DNA of 64,000 nt from Nostoc sp. NMS2 (GTDB taxonomy: Bacteria > Cyanobacteriota > Cyanobacteriia > Cyanobacteriales > Nostocaceae). Position 1 is the first letter of the stretch; each line of letters starts with the position of its first letter. Below the pieces are notes generated by a model, which saw nothing but the letters and a program-made list of their open reading frames with translations, was not told where the DNA came from and did no database searches. The stretch lies in the NCBI RefSeq assembly GCF_017115105.1, contig NZ_JABXKH010000043.1, positions 1-64,000 on the forward strand. The letters are read 5' to 3'. The translations under genes and the position numbers were made by a program. This document shows, in pieces, positions 1 through 6,631 of the stretch.

Positions 1-101
1 CCCTGTAACCACTTCCGTCAACCCTGTAACCACTTCCGTCAACCCTGTAACCACTCACGTCAACCCTGTAACCACTTCCGTCAACCCTGTAACCACTTCT
101 G
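1..101. repeat. 21-bp tandem array 1 (about 5 units)
   Basis: Five consecutive 21-bp units begin CCCTGTAACCACTTCC, at 1, 22, 43, 64 and 85. The third differs at a few bases and the last is partial. The array is cut by the window edge and probably continues upstream. It is followed by a short tail ending AAGAGCGATCGC, which recurs after array 2. The unit resembles the B units of array 2. Confidence 0.95.
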
Positions 102-470
102 GGAAAATGGTGTTAAAGAGCGATCGCTGTTTTCAGAGATTGCATTGCTGGCAATGAGTTTTTATAATTAAGCGATCGCACTAAACAAAGACGAACTCTG
201 AAATAGCTTTTGCAAACTCTAAAGTAGCTTTTGCGAACTCTAAAATAGCTTTTGCGAACCCTGAAGCAACTTCCGCGAACTCTAAAATAGCTTTTGCGAA
301 CCCTGAAGCAACTTCCGCGAACTCTAAAATAGCTTTTGCGAACCCTGAAGCAACTTCCGCGAACTCTAAAATAGCTTTTGTGAACCCTAAAGTAACTTCT
401 GCAAACCCTGAAGCAATTTCCGTCAACTCTGCATCTAATTTTCAAAAATGGTATCAAAGAGCGATACCTG
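102..470. repeat. Composite dispersed element, copy A, with nested array 2
   Basis: The left part (about 112-203) and right part (about 424-470) match a continuous element at 1182-1310. Here they are split by eleven 21-bp units. Shared landmarks are CAATGAGTTTTTATAATTAA, a HIP1 site, ACAAAGACGAAC, then GCATCTA and a tail close to AATGGTGTTAAAGAGCGAT. No gene is recognised; long open frames on either strand exist only because the repeat unit is a multiple of three. Confidence 0.85.
193..423. repeat. 21-bp tandem array 2, eleven units, partly alternating A/B
   Basis: Eleven units in exact 21-bp register start at 193, 214, 235, 256, 277, 298, 319, 340, 361, 382 and 403. From 235 to 381 they alternate between an A form (AACTCTAAAATAGCTTTT) and a B form (AACCCTGAAGCAACTTCC), giving a 42-bp higher-order period. 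The reverse complement of the A form resembles the unit of array 3 at 35 kb. Confidence 0.95.
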
Positions 471-583
471 GATTGGGCTACGCCAACGCTTGACTCTGAA
501 ATTCATTGTTAGGATGTCTTGATACAATTAGTTTGTGGTAACAAGCTTCATTAAATTTTGATGTCATCCCCAATATATTTACT

Positions 584-1162
584 ATGACAGCGATCGCCAT
601 CAACTTAAACCCCATCATCCAACTCACCGACAATCAATTTTATCAGTTGTGTCGTGAAAACCCTGAAATCAAATTTGAACGCAATGCAAGGGGAGAACTT
701 CTAATCATGCCACCCACAGGCGGAGAGACTGGAAATCGTAATTTTGAAATTTCTGTTGAGTTTGGAATTTGGAATCGTCAAACTCAACTAGGAATTTGCT
801 TCGATTCTTCCACTTGCTTTAAATTGCCTAATGGTGCAAACCGTTCTCCTGATGTCGCTTGGATTAGAAAAGAACGATGGGATACACTTACACCTGAAGA
901 GCAAGAAAAGTTTCCACATATTGCACCAGACTTCGTTTTAGAGTTAATGTCACCCAGCGATACTTTGAAAGAAACCCAAGAGAAAATGCAGGAATATATC
1001 GATAACGGGGTTAAATTAGGTTGGTTAATTAATTCAAAATTACGTCAGGTAGAAATCTACCGTCTTGGTCAACCAGTGGAAATATTAGAACATCCAAAAG
1101 AATTATTAGGTGAAGATATTTTACCAGGATTTACTTTAAATTTAGCAATAATCTGGAGATAA
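584..1162 (+). CDS. Uma2-family PD-(D/E)XK-like protein (paralogue 1)
   Basis: This 192-residue protein is of the Uma2 (DUF820) type, a large cyanobacterial family with a predicted PD-(D/E)XK nuclease fold. Biological roles are mostly unknown. Visible signatures are MPPTGGETGNRN near residue 42, the acidic SPDVAWI near 88, FVLELMSP near 118 and the C-terminal GWLI...QVEIYR region. The start ATG has no strong ribosome site. It is same-length and about 85% identical (roughly 29 differences by eye) to the gene at 3754-4332. It lies between the 21-bp arrays and the xisHI pair. Confidence 0.88.
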   Translation: MTAIAINLNPIIQLTDNQFYQLCRENPEIKFERNARGELLIMPPTGGETGNRNFEISVEFGIWNRQTQLGICFDSSTCFKLPNGANRSPDVAWIRKERWDTLTPEEQEKFPHIAPDFVLELMSPSDTLKETQEKMQEYIDNGVKLGWLINSKLRQVEIYRLGQPVEILEHPKELLGEDILPGFTLNLAIIWR

Positions 1163-1181
1163 ATATTAATTTATGACAGCA

Positions 1182-1310
1182 TCAAAAAGCGATCGCAACA
1201 CTCAAAGATTGCTTTGCTGACAATGAGTTTTTATAATTAAGCGATCGCACCAAACAAAGACGAACCCTGCATCTAGTCTGAAAAAATGGTGTTCAAGAGC
1301 GATCGCACTT
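1182..1310. repeat. Composite dispersed element, copy B, without array
   Basis: This is a second copy of the 102-470 element. It has the same CAATGAGTTTTTATAATTAA core, HIP1 site, ACAAAGACGAAC, GCATCTA and AATGGTGTTCAAGAGCGAT tail, but no tandem array between them. It is the natural empty-site comparison for array 2 and fills most of the space between the Uma2 gene and xisH. Confidence 0.85.
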
Positions 1311-1427
1311 TGATGACATTCATAGCTAAGTGATTTTCAAAGAATGAATTATCACAAATATAACCGCCCTTAGTACAATTATATTAACTAGCCCTCATAG
1401 CTACTTTCTCTATATATCACGGAGAAA

Positions 1428-1844
1428 ATGCCAGCAAAAGATGTATACCATGATGCGGTTAAAAATGCCTTAATTAAGGATGGTTGGATAATTACAGCCG
1501 ATCCTTATCCGATTAAATATGAAGAAGTTAAACTGTTTGCCGATCTTGCTGGTGAAAAAACCATTGCCGCTAGTAGAGAAGGAAAACAAATTGTTATTGA
1601 AATTAAAAGTTTTCTGAGTCGCTCTCCTATGCGTGATTTGGAAACCACATTAGGTCAGTATCTAATTTATAAAGCTTTCCTTTCTCTGGAATATCCTGAA
1701 AAGCAATTATATTTAGCAATAGGTGAAATAATTTATGAGGATTTCTTTCAAAAAGTTGCAATTAAATTTATTTTGGAAAAGTATCAAGTCTCACTATTGG
1801 TTGTTGATATGAATAAACAGGAGATTGTGAAATGGATAATTTAA
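1428..1844 (+). CDS. xisH: XisH-family protein (fdxN element excision controlling factor)
   Basis: This 138-residue protein has the typical opening MPAKDVYHDAVKNALIKDGW. XisH was named for controlling excision of the fdxN DNA element in Anabaena heterocysts, together with XisI and the recombinase XisF. Many paralogues exist in cyanobacteria without known function. The sequence has a PD-(D/E)XK-like core: FADLAGE near 37-43 and VIEIKSF near 55-61, suggesting a nuclease fold. A GGAG site lies just before the ATG. The gene overlaps xisI by 13 bp, so the two are surely co-translated. No xisF or fdxN-element gene is visible here. Confidence 0.92.
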   Translation: MPAKDVYHDAVKNALIKDGWIITADPYPIKYEEVKLFADLAGEKTIAASREGKQIVIEIKSFLSRSPMRDLETTLGQYLIYKAFLSLEYPEKQLYLAIGEIIYEDFFQKVAIKFILEKYQVSLLVVDMNKQEIVKWII

Positions 1845-2173
1845 CTCAATATCAAAATACGATCAAGCAAATATTAACAGAGTATCAAAAAATATCTTCG
1901 CAAGTTACTGTTGTTGATATAGATGAAGTGTTAATGTTTGATGATGAGAGAAGTCAATATTTGTGGTTCAATATTGGTTGGAAACAAGGGAAAAGAGTTA
2001 AAGGAATTTCTGTCTATATTCGCATCAAAAATGAAAGAATTTACATTGAAGAAGATTTGACTGAAGAAGGAATGGCAATCGAGTTAATGCGTTTAGGTGT
2101 TCCTCCTAGTGATATTGTCTTGGCTTTTCAGCCTCCAGAAGTGCGGAAATATACTGAGTTTGCAACAGTTTAA
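1832..2173 (+). CDS. xisI: XisI-family protein
   Basis: This 113-residue protein matches the XisI family, the invariable partner of XisH. The recognisable stretches are the opening MDNLTQYQNTIKQILTEY, the middle DDERSQYLWFNIGW, and the C-terminal PPSDIVLAFQPPEVRKYTEF. It starts inside the 3' end of xisH, which implies translational coupling and probably a protein complex. The molecular function is not established for the family. The tight pairing of a PD-(D/E)XK-like protein with a small acidic partner resembles toxin/antitoxin architecture, but that is inference. Confidence 0.92.
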   Translation: MDNLTQYQNTIKQILTEYQKISSQVTVVDIDEVLMFDDERSQYLWFNIGWKQGKRVKGISVYIRIKNERIYIEEDLTEEGMAIELMRLGVPPSDIVLAFQPPEVRKYTEFATV

Positions 2174-2239
2174 AGATTATTTTCTCTGGTAATTATTACG
2201 TTGGTAGTCGCTACTAGCACGCCTGAAAGCAGCTTATTA

Positions 2240-2282
2240 GAGCATCTAATCTGAAAAAATGTCATCAAAGAGCGATATCTAG
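2240..2282. repeat. Composite dispersed element, copy C (tail only)
   Basis: A short piece carries GCATCTAATCTGAAAAAATG and a CATCAAAGAGCGATATC tail, the same right-hand end as copies A and B. It lies just downstream of xisI in a 180-bp gap with no gene. Confidence 0.7.
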
Positions 2283-2353
2283 AAAAATATCGAGAAATTC
2301 CAGACGCGATAAAAAGATTAATGGAGAAGAGTTAAAAACAACCTTCACACACC

Positions 2354-2593
2354 CTACCAATCCTTCTCTATAGCGATATCTTGTTCAGTCAAGTAGGAAA
2401 ATTCCAGTCCCATCAAATCTAATATTTCAATAAATACATCACGCTCCATTTCCATGAGTTCTGCGGCTTTTTTCAAACTAATAACTCTCGAAAATAATGC
2501 CCCTATCACAAACAAAAATGTTTCTTTTTGCTCAATATTATTAAATAATGGGATTTCTGAGGCAACACTTCTTAATTCTTCTTTACTAGTCAT
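2354..2593 (-). CDS. UPF0175-family small protein
   Basis: This 79-residue protein ends in the arrangement usual for UPF0175: KKAAELMEMERDVFIEILDLMG followed by a short tail. The family is a predicted small DNA-binding, antitoxin-like group in cyanobacteria and archaea. The region ISLKKAAELMEMERDVF can be read as helix-turn-helix. It is often paired with a PIN-domain or DUF3368 toxin gene. Here the gene downstream (lower coordinates) is xisI on the opposite strand, so no toxin partner is adjacent. It sits 50 bp downstream of the DUF6745-like gene and could share its transcript. Confidence 0.75.
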   Translation of the reverse strand: MTSKEELRSVASEIPLFNNIEQKETFLFVIGALFSRVISLKKAAELMEMERDVFIEILDLMGLEFSYLTEQDIAIEKDW

Positions 2594-2643
2594 AGGTATT
2601 TTAAGCTAACAGATGTTAAACAGCTTATTCTCACTCATGATTC

Positions 2644-3636
2644 CTAAGTTTTGCCTTGGTTTACCCAGCGTACCGCCTCAATAGCAGAGGCAAACCGCAT
2701 AGACACTCTAGAAACGCGCACTTCCCCTGTATTGGGATTTGTCGCTTTAAGGAACTGCATAGGCTGGACATTAATTCGCTCTCTAACGATACGTAATAAC
2801 TTGTATTCTTCCCAGGAGTCGATTTCGACTGTTTTCATTTTTTCTAATAAGTTTACCCAGCCGATATCATTTAGTTTATGCGTGCGTTCTAGCTTTAGTT
2901 TCCCGTGGTGTGCATACAAGTTATATCCATCTGCAAAGGCTATAGCAGGTGTATCTTCGGCGTGGAGATGGTTGTTGCTATCAATACTGATTGTGGTCGA
3001 ATGCTTGGAGATAATAGCGATATTCTGAAAAAAGAAAGTCCAGCCGCAATTCTTAACAAAATCTTCTAAAATTAATATTTTGTTTTGAAATTGCTGGTAG
3101 TTTAAACCATGAATACAAAAATCAAAATAACTGCATCCTGCGATTAAAGCTTCAGGTTTTCGACACGAAGAGAAGATATTTTTAATAAAGTTGCGATCTC
3201 GCTTACTAAAGTGTTTTTCAAAAACATCTTCCCACTGTATTTCCATCTGCTTTTGCAGTAAATTGGCATACTCTTTTGCCAGATGATTCTCAAACAAAGA
3301 ATGTAAATTTGTTTGTAAATCACCAGGTAGTCGCACGAGCAAATCTGATTGCAAATTACTGTAGATTCTGCTCCAATAGAAACTATCTATGGCATCACCC
3401 AGGACTGTGTAGGAATTAACTTTGAACAAATTCCAGATGTACTCGAACGCAGCATTAGGGCTATCAACGATAATTATTTCAGGTTCCGTGAGTTCGAGTG
3501 CAGTATATATTGCTCGAACTGCATCCATAGCATATTGTTGGTTGATGCCTTCCGTGGATAGTCCAATGTCTTGCCATTTTTCTCGATATCGGGGTATGAA
3601 TGCACGTTGTTCTGGTGTCAGATAGTCGGCGGACAT
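2644..3636 (-). CDS. DUF6745-like protein of unknown function
   Basis: This 330-residue soluble protein opens MSADYLTPEQRAFIPRYREK. It resembles, from memory, the DUF6745 proteins repeated in many cyanobacterial and myxobacterial genomes: an N-terminal P-Y/R-REKW helix, IIVDSPNAAFEY near residue 58, then GYNLYAHHGK and a C-terminal LLRIVRERINVQPMQFLKATNPNTGEV segment with conserved basic residues. No signal peptide, membrane segment or nucleotide-binding motif is visible. The tail PNTGEVRVSRVSMR looks like a beta hairpin. Function unknown; family assignment moderate. Confidence 0.7.
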   Translation of the reverse strand: MSADYLTPEQRAFIPRYREKWQDIGLSTEGINQQYAMDAVRAIYTALELTEPEIIIVDSPNAAFEYIWNLFKVNSYTVLGDAIDSFYWSRIYSNLQSDLLVRLPGDLQTNLHSLFENHLAKEYANLLQKQMEIQWEDVFEKHFSKRDRNFIKNIFSSCRKPEALIAGCSYFDFCIHGLNYQQFQNKILILEDFVKNCGWTFFFQNIAIISKHSTTISIDSNNHLHAEDTPAIAFADGYNLYAHHGKLKLERTHKLNDIGWVNLLEKMKTVEIDSWEEYKLLRIVRERINVQPMQFLKATNPNTGEVRVSRVSMRFASAIEAVRWVNQGKT

Positions 3637-3753
3637 AGCAGGTATGCGATACAGTGGCTATTTTGTATTAAAGCAGGTTATTTGACATGGTTAGTAGAAT
3701 TTAAGAAAAAGCTACTCTACTGGTTTAAAAATGCCATCTTCTAGATAATCCCC

Positions 3754-4332
3754 ATGACAGCTATCACCGTCAACTTGAACCCCATCATCCAACTCACCGA
3801 CAACCAATTTTATCAACTCTGTCGGGAAAACCCTGAAGTCAAATTTGAACGCAATGCGGAGGGAAAACTACTAATAATGCCACCTACAGGCGGAGAGACT
3901 GGAAATCGTAACTCGGAAATCTCAGCAGATTTTGTGATTTGGAATCGCCAAACTCAACTAGGAGTTGGCTTTGATTCTTCGACTTGCTTTAAACTTCCCA
4001 ATGGTGCAAACCGTTCTCCTGATGTAGCTTGGATAAGAAAAGAGAGATGGAATGCACTCACACCCGAAGAACAAGAAAAGTTTCCGCCGATCGCACCAGA
4101 TTTTGTTTTAGAGTTAATGTCACCAAGCGATAGTTTGCGAGAAACGCAAGCCAAAATGCAGGAATATATTGACAACGGAGTTAAATTAGGTTGGTTAATT
4201 AATCCGAAAATGCATCAGGTAGAAATTTATCGGATTGGGAAACCAGTAGAAATATTAGCATCTCCCCAAGAATTATCAGGAGAGGATATTTTACCAGGAT
4301 TTATTTTAAATTTACAAATAATTTGGGAATAA
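3754..4332 (+). CDS. Uma2-family PD-(D/E)XK-like protein (paralogue 2)
   Basis: This 192-residue Uma2 protein is the close paralogue of the gene at 584-1162, in the same orientation 3.17 kb away. The DNA is alignable from the start codon to the stop without gaps. Landmarks are MPPTGGETGNRN near 42, SPDVAWI near 88 and FVLELMSP near 118. The two copies form long direct repeats around xisHI, the UPF0175 gene and the DUF6745-like gene. Recombination between them would delete that cassette. Confidence 0.88.
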   Translation: MTAITVNLNPIIQLTDNQFYQLCRENPEVKFERNAEGKLLIMPPTGGETGNRNSEISADFVIWNRQTQLGVGFDSSTCFKLPNGANRSPDVAWIRKERWNALTPEEQEKFPPIAPDFVLELMSPSDSLRETQAKMQEYIDNGVKLGWLINPKMHQVEIYRIGKPVEILASPQELSGEDILPGFILNLQIIWE

Positions 4333-4336
4333 ATAT

Positions 4337-4927
4337 TTATTGATTTCGGATAGCCTGCTCAAATTCAACAACAGCATCGTATTGGTCAGGCATGGCGATA
4401 TAATTGAGCAGCAAAGCTGAATCTAAATCTGGAAAAAACCCACTCCGGTTTACTTGTTCGTACTCTTCCTGTTCGCTAAAACGGAATATTTTGATAGAGT
4501 TAGATTTCCAAAACCAGACTTCAGGCACTTTTTTAGGTTTATATAAATCCTTCCTGTTAATGGTTCCACTGGTGACGATAATTTCAATCACAATGTCAGG
4601 AACTTCTTTTTCTGTGCCAATGCTGTAAGATTCATCTGGCGTACCAGAAGCATAGCCAGGTTCTTCCAAAGTGAAACCACCACGTCTGTAAAACCGGATG
4701 CCCAACTCTTTCATGTAAGCTTCTAGTAGCAAGCCAACAGTACTTTTCACTTTTTCATGTTTATCTCCAATTGGGGACATAATTTCTAAAATTCCTGACA
4801 AATAAGATAGTCTGACGTTGTGGTTTTCCTGAAGTTGTGTTTCGATACCTTTAAATTGCTCCCAAGAAATATTACTGAGAGTTACCAGTTTTTCTTCTGT
4901 AGACTGGTCTATTAGTGGGATGCTCAT
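4337..4927 (-). CDS. Uma2-family protein (divergent type)
   Basis: This 196-residue Uma2 protein belongs to a subfamily different from its neighbours. It has WEQFKGIETQLQENHNVRLS near residue 20, an EIMSPIGDKHE motif, RRGGFTLEEPGYASGTPDESY, and VPDIVIEIIVTSGTINRKDLY, the usual nuclease-like core. I start it at the ATG at 4927, which has an AAGGAAGG ribosome site a few bases upstream. A longer open frame reaches 5011 but would overlap the next gene. It converges on the Uma2 gene at 3754-4332 with only 4 bp between stops. Confidence 0.85.
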   Translation of the reverse strand: MSIPLIDQSTEEKLVTLSNISWEQFKGIETQLQENHNVRLSYLSGILEIMSPIGDKHEKVKSTVGLLLEAYMKELGIRFYRRGGFTLEEPGYASGTPDESYSIGTEKEVPDIVIEIIVTSGTINRKDLYKPKKVPEVWFWKSNSIKIFRFSEQEEYEQVNRSGFFPDLDSALLLNYIAMPDQYDAVVEFEQAIRNQ

Positions 4928-4998
4928 AAAAACACTTTCCTTCCTTATAGGTTCACTAATTCTACTATTTACCAAATTTTTGCAAGCGAACATGCTGC

Positions 4999-5565
4999 TT
5001 ATGGAAACCACCAGTTACTTCTATTGCTGTAAAATTGAAACCTTCCAAAGCCGAGAAATTGTCCGTGGGATTTTTCACCCACCGGGAACGCTGTCACACC
5101 CAGTAAGTAGACACCAGAGAAGCTGGGATTACTTACAGGGCGAAGGGCGATTGTCACTGTTTGTCCCGGAGTGACAGGAGGAGAAAAATTCACAGTAACG
5201 GTTCTTGTCTCGCGTTCGTCTGTGACTGGGCCTAGTGTTAGGCGAGATTCTTTGCGATCGCTCGTTCCGACAAAAGCGCGGGTATCATTAAGATGATAGC
5301 GGATGTTTTCTGTTCCCTCCCTTTGTGCGATCGTTACCTTCTGAAGGGATTCTCCAGCATTCTCCGGCAGGTTGATAGTGAAATAGTAAGTTCCGCCCCA
5401 AACATTCACATCTTTATAAGTAGTCGTTGCATTCACAAGTTTCGGCGGTTGGACAAAGTAGACTGTACCATCTCTAAGCTGCACCGCTTGCGTTACCGGA
5501 AGGGTTAATCCCCCAATACCGATTGCTAAGGATAGTGTTATTCCAAAAAAAGTTGTAACACGCAT
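4999..5565 (-). CDS. DUF2808 secreted protein
   Basis: This 188-residue protein has an N-terminal signal peptide (hydrophobic ITLSLAIGIGGLTLPVTQAV, cleavage near residue 27). It has the DUF2808 layout: QLRDGTVYFVQPPKLVNATTTY, then YYFTINLPENAGESLQKV, REGTENIRYHL, VTVNFSPPVTPGQTVTIALRP and GVYLLGVTAFPVGE. The family is nearly exclusive to cyanobacteria and its role is unknown; members are exported, and a beta-sandwich fold is likely. The C-terminus GFGRFQFYSNRSNWWFP is unusually aromatic. Confidence 0.88.
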   Translation of the reverse strand: MRVTTFFGITLSLAIGIGGLTLPVTQAVQLRDGTVYFVQPPKLVNATTTYKDVNVWGGTYYFTINLPENAGESLQKVTIAQREGTENIRYHLNDTRAFVGTSDRKESRLTLGPVTDERETRTVTVNFSPPVTPGQTVTIALRPVSNPSFSGVYLLGVTAFPVGEKSHGQFLGFGRFQFYSNRSNWWFP

Positions 5566-5588
5566 GATTCAGATACAGAAAAACGCAC

Positions 5589-6026
5589 TTATTCCAATTC
5601 TAATTCTTTGGGAATGAGTGATTTAGGAATGATAGAAGCTTGTTTTTCCCAATCAGAAGATTTCGTATACCACCAAGCCCAAGCAATTAAAACTGCTTGA
5701 AAGGGAAGCCTGATTACGTGTACCCAAGGTGAATTGGGTATATGTTCTAGCTGAATATGATTAACCGCCATATTAATATTGGCAGGGTAAACAGCAATAA
5801 AAAGAGCAATAAGTCCCCAAGCAGCAGCTTGACTTACAGGCGGGACTAATAAGCCGATACCACCCAAAATTTCATAAAAGCCACTGAGATAAACTAATCC
5901 TAAAGGGTAAGGAAGTTGCGGTGGCATAATTTTGACATACGGTTCTGGAATAACAAAGTGTGTCACTCCAACCACAATAATCGATATAGCAAGGACAATA
6001 CGTAATATTTCCTTATACTTATTCAT
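5589..6026 (-). CDS. DoxX-family membrane protein
   Basis: This 145-residue integral membrane protein has about four hydrophobic segments (roughly residues 8-26, 42-62, 67-87 and 107-123). It matches the DoxX/DoxD-like group: VLAISIIVVGVTHFVIPEPY, LVYLSGFYEILGGIGLLVPP, and a short loop before WWYT. Family members are linked to quinone or thiosulfate redox chemistry in some bacteria, but most are uncharacterised. It lies 23 bp upstream of the DUF2808 gene in the same direction and may be co-transcribed with it. Confidence 0.8.
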   Translation of the reverse strand: MNKYKEILRIVLAISIIVVGVTHFVIPEPYVKIMPPQLPYPLGLVYLSGFYEILGGIGLLVPPVSQAAAWGLIALFIAVYPANINMAVNHIQLEHIPNSPWVHVIRLPFQAVLIAWAWWYTKSSDWEKQASIIPKSLIPKELELE

Positions 6027-6631
6027 GGTTTTTGCCTCATTATATACTTGTCTCTATTAATTTAATTTGATTTATGGATGTTAATCTGTCTTGAGTCAAC
6101 AGGGGGAAAATCGGCAACATTTTTAAAAATACTATTTACAGCACTTACGGCAGCTATGAGGTACATTCCCAAATCTGAAAGCTTTGATAGGAGAGGGCAA
6201 GGAAAAAAACTGTATTGCATAATAGCCGGAAGCGCTGTAACTAGTTCCGTGGGTTTAAGTCCCCCGGTTCTATAACCGACAAGTTTTGTGTCGGGGTTAA
6301 ATCCCCATTACAAAACTTAATTACGTACAGCCCTTTGGGCATGAAAACCGCGGAGCGTGCCGGAGGCTCTATTACGAATTACGAATTACGAATTACGAAT
6401 TATTTAATTAATCCTTTCAAGCTGACTGGTAAAATCTCTTTTTTTCTCTCTGCGGTTCAAAAGTCTCTTATTGAACCACAGAGGCGCAGAGAACACAGAG
6501 TAAAATGCTTAAGGAGGAATTTATTGAGCAAAATTTTTAAGGGCTAGTCCTATAATTAAAAGATTTATCTAATTAACCATAATATTTTACAGATACGTGA
6601 CCGATTCTTTAATCCAATTATTCATAGAAAA
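6027..6631. other. 605-bp gene-free region with short repeats
   Basis: No convincing gene is seen. The region contains a hairpin-rich stretch near 6248-6305 (CCGTGGGTTTAAGTCCCCCG and a related GTCGGGGTTAAATCCCC). It also holds a heptamer tract built on ATTACGA at about 6370-6405, and an inverted pair near 6446-6500 where CTCTGCGGTTC faces GAACCACAGAG followed by GCGCAGAGAACACAGAG. The last motif recurs at the 3' end of pncB and at 61309-61336. Confidence 0.7.

Noticed and set aside
193-423. A CRISPR array
   Set aside because: The repeats are directly adjacent with no spacers, and the 21-bp period is too short. No cas genes are in the window.
113-457. Long open frames on the minus strand across array 2 encoding repeating heptapeptides
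   Set aside because: The 21-bp unit is a multiple of three, so any stop-free frame stays open. There is no ribosome site and two different frames are equally open, which points to repeat structure and not a gene.
1428-2173. The fdxN excision element itself
   Set aside because: Only xisH and xisI are present; no xisF recombinase, fdxN gene or element end repeats are visible.
6078-6547. Two short plus-strand frames before the helicase
   Set aside because: They overlap heptamer tracts and palindromes, and their codon use does not resemble the neighbouring genes.
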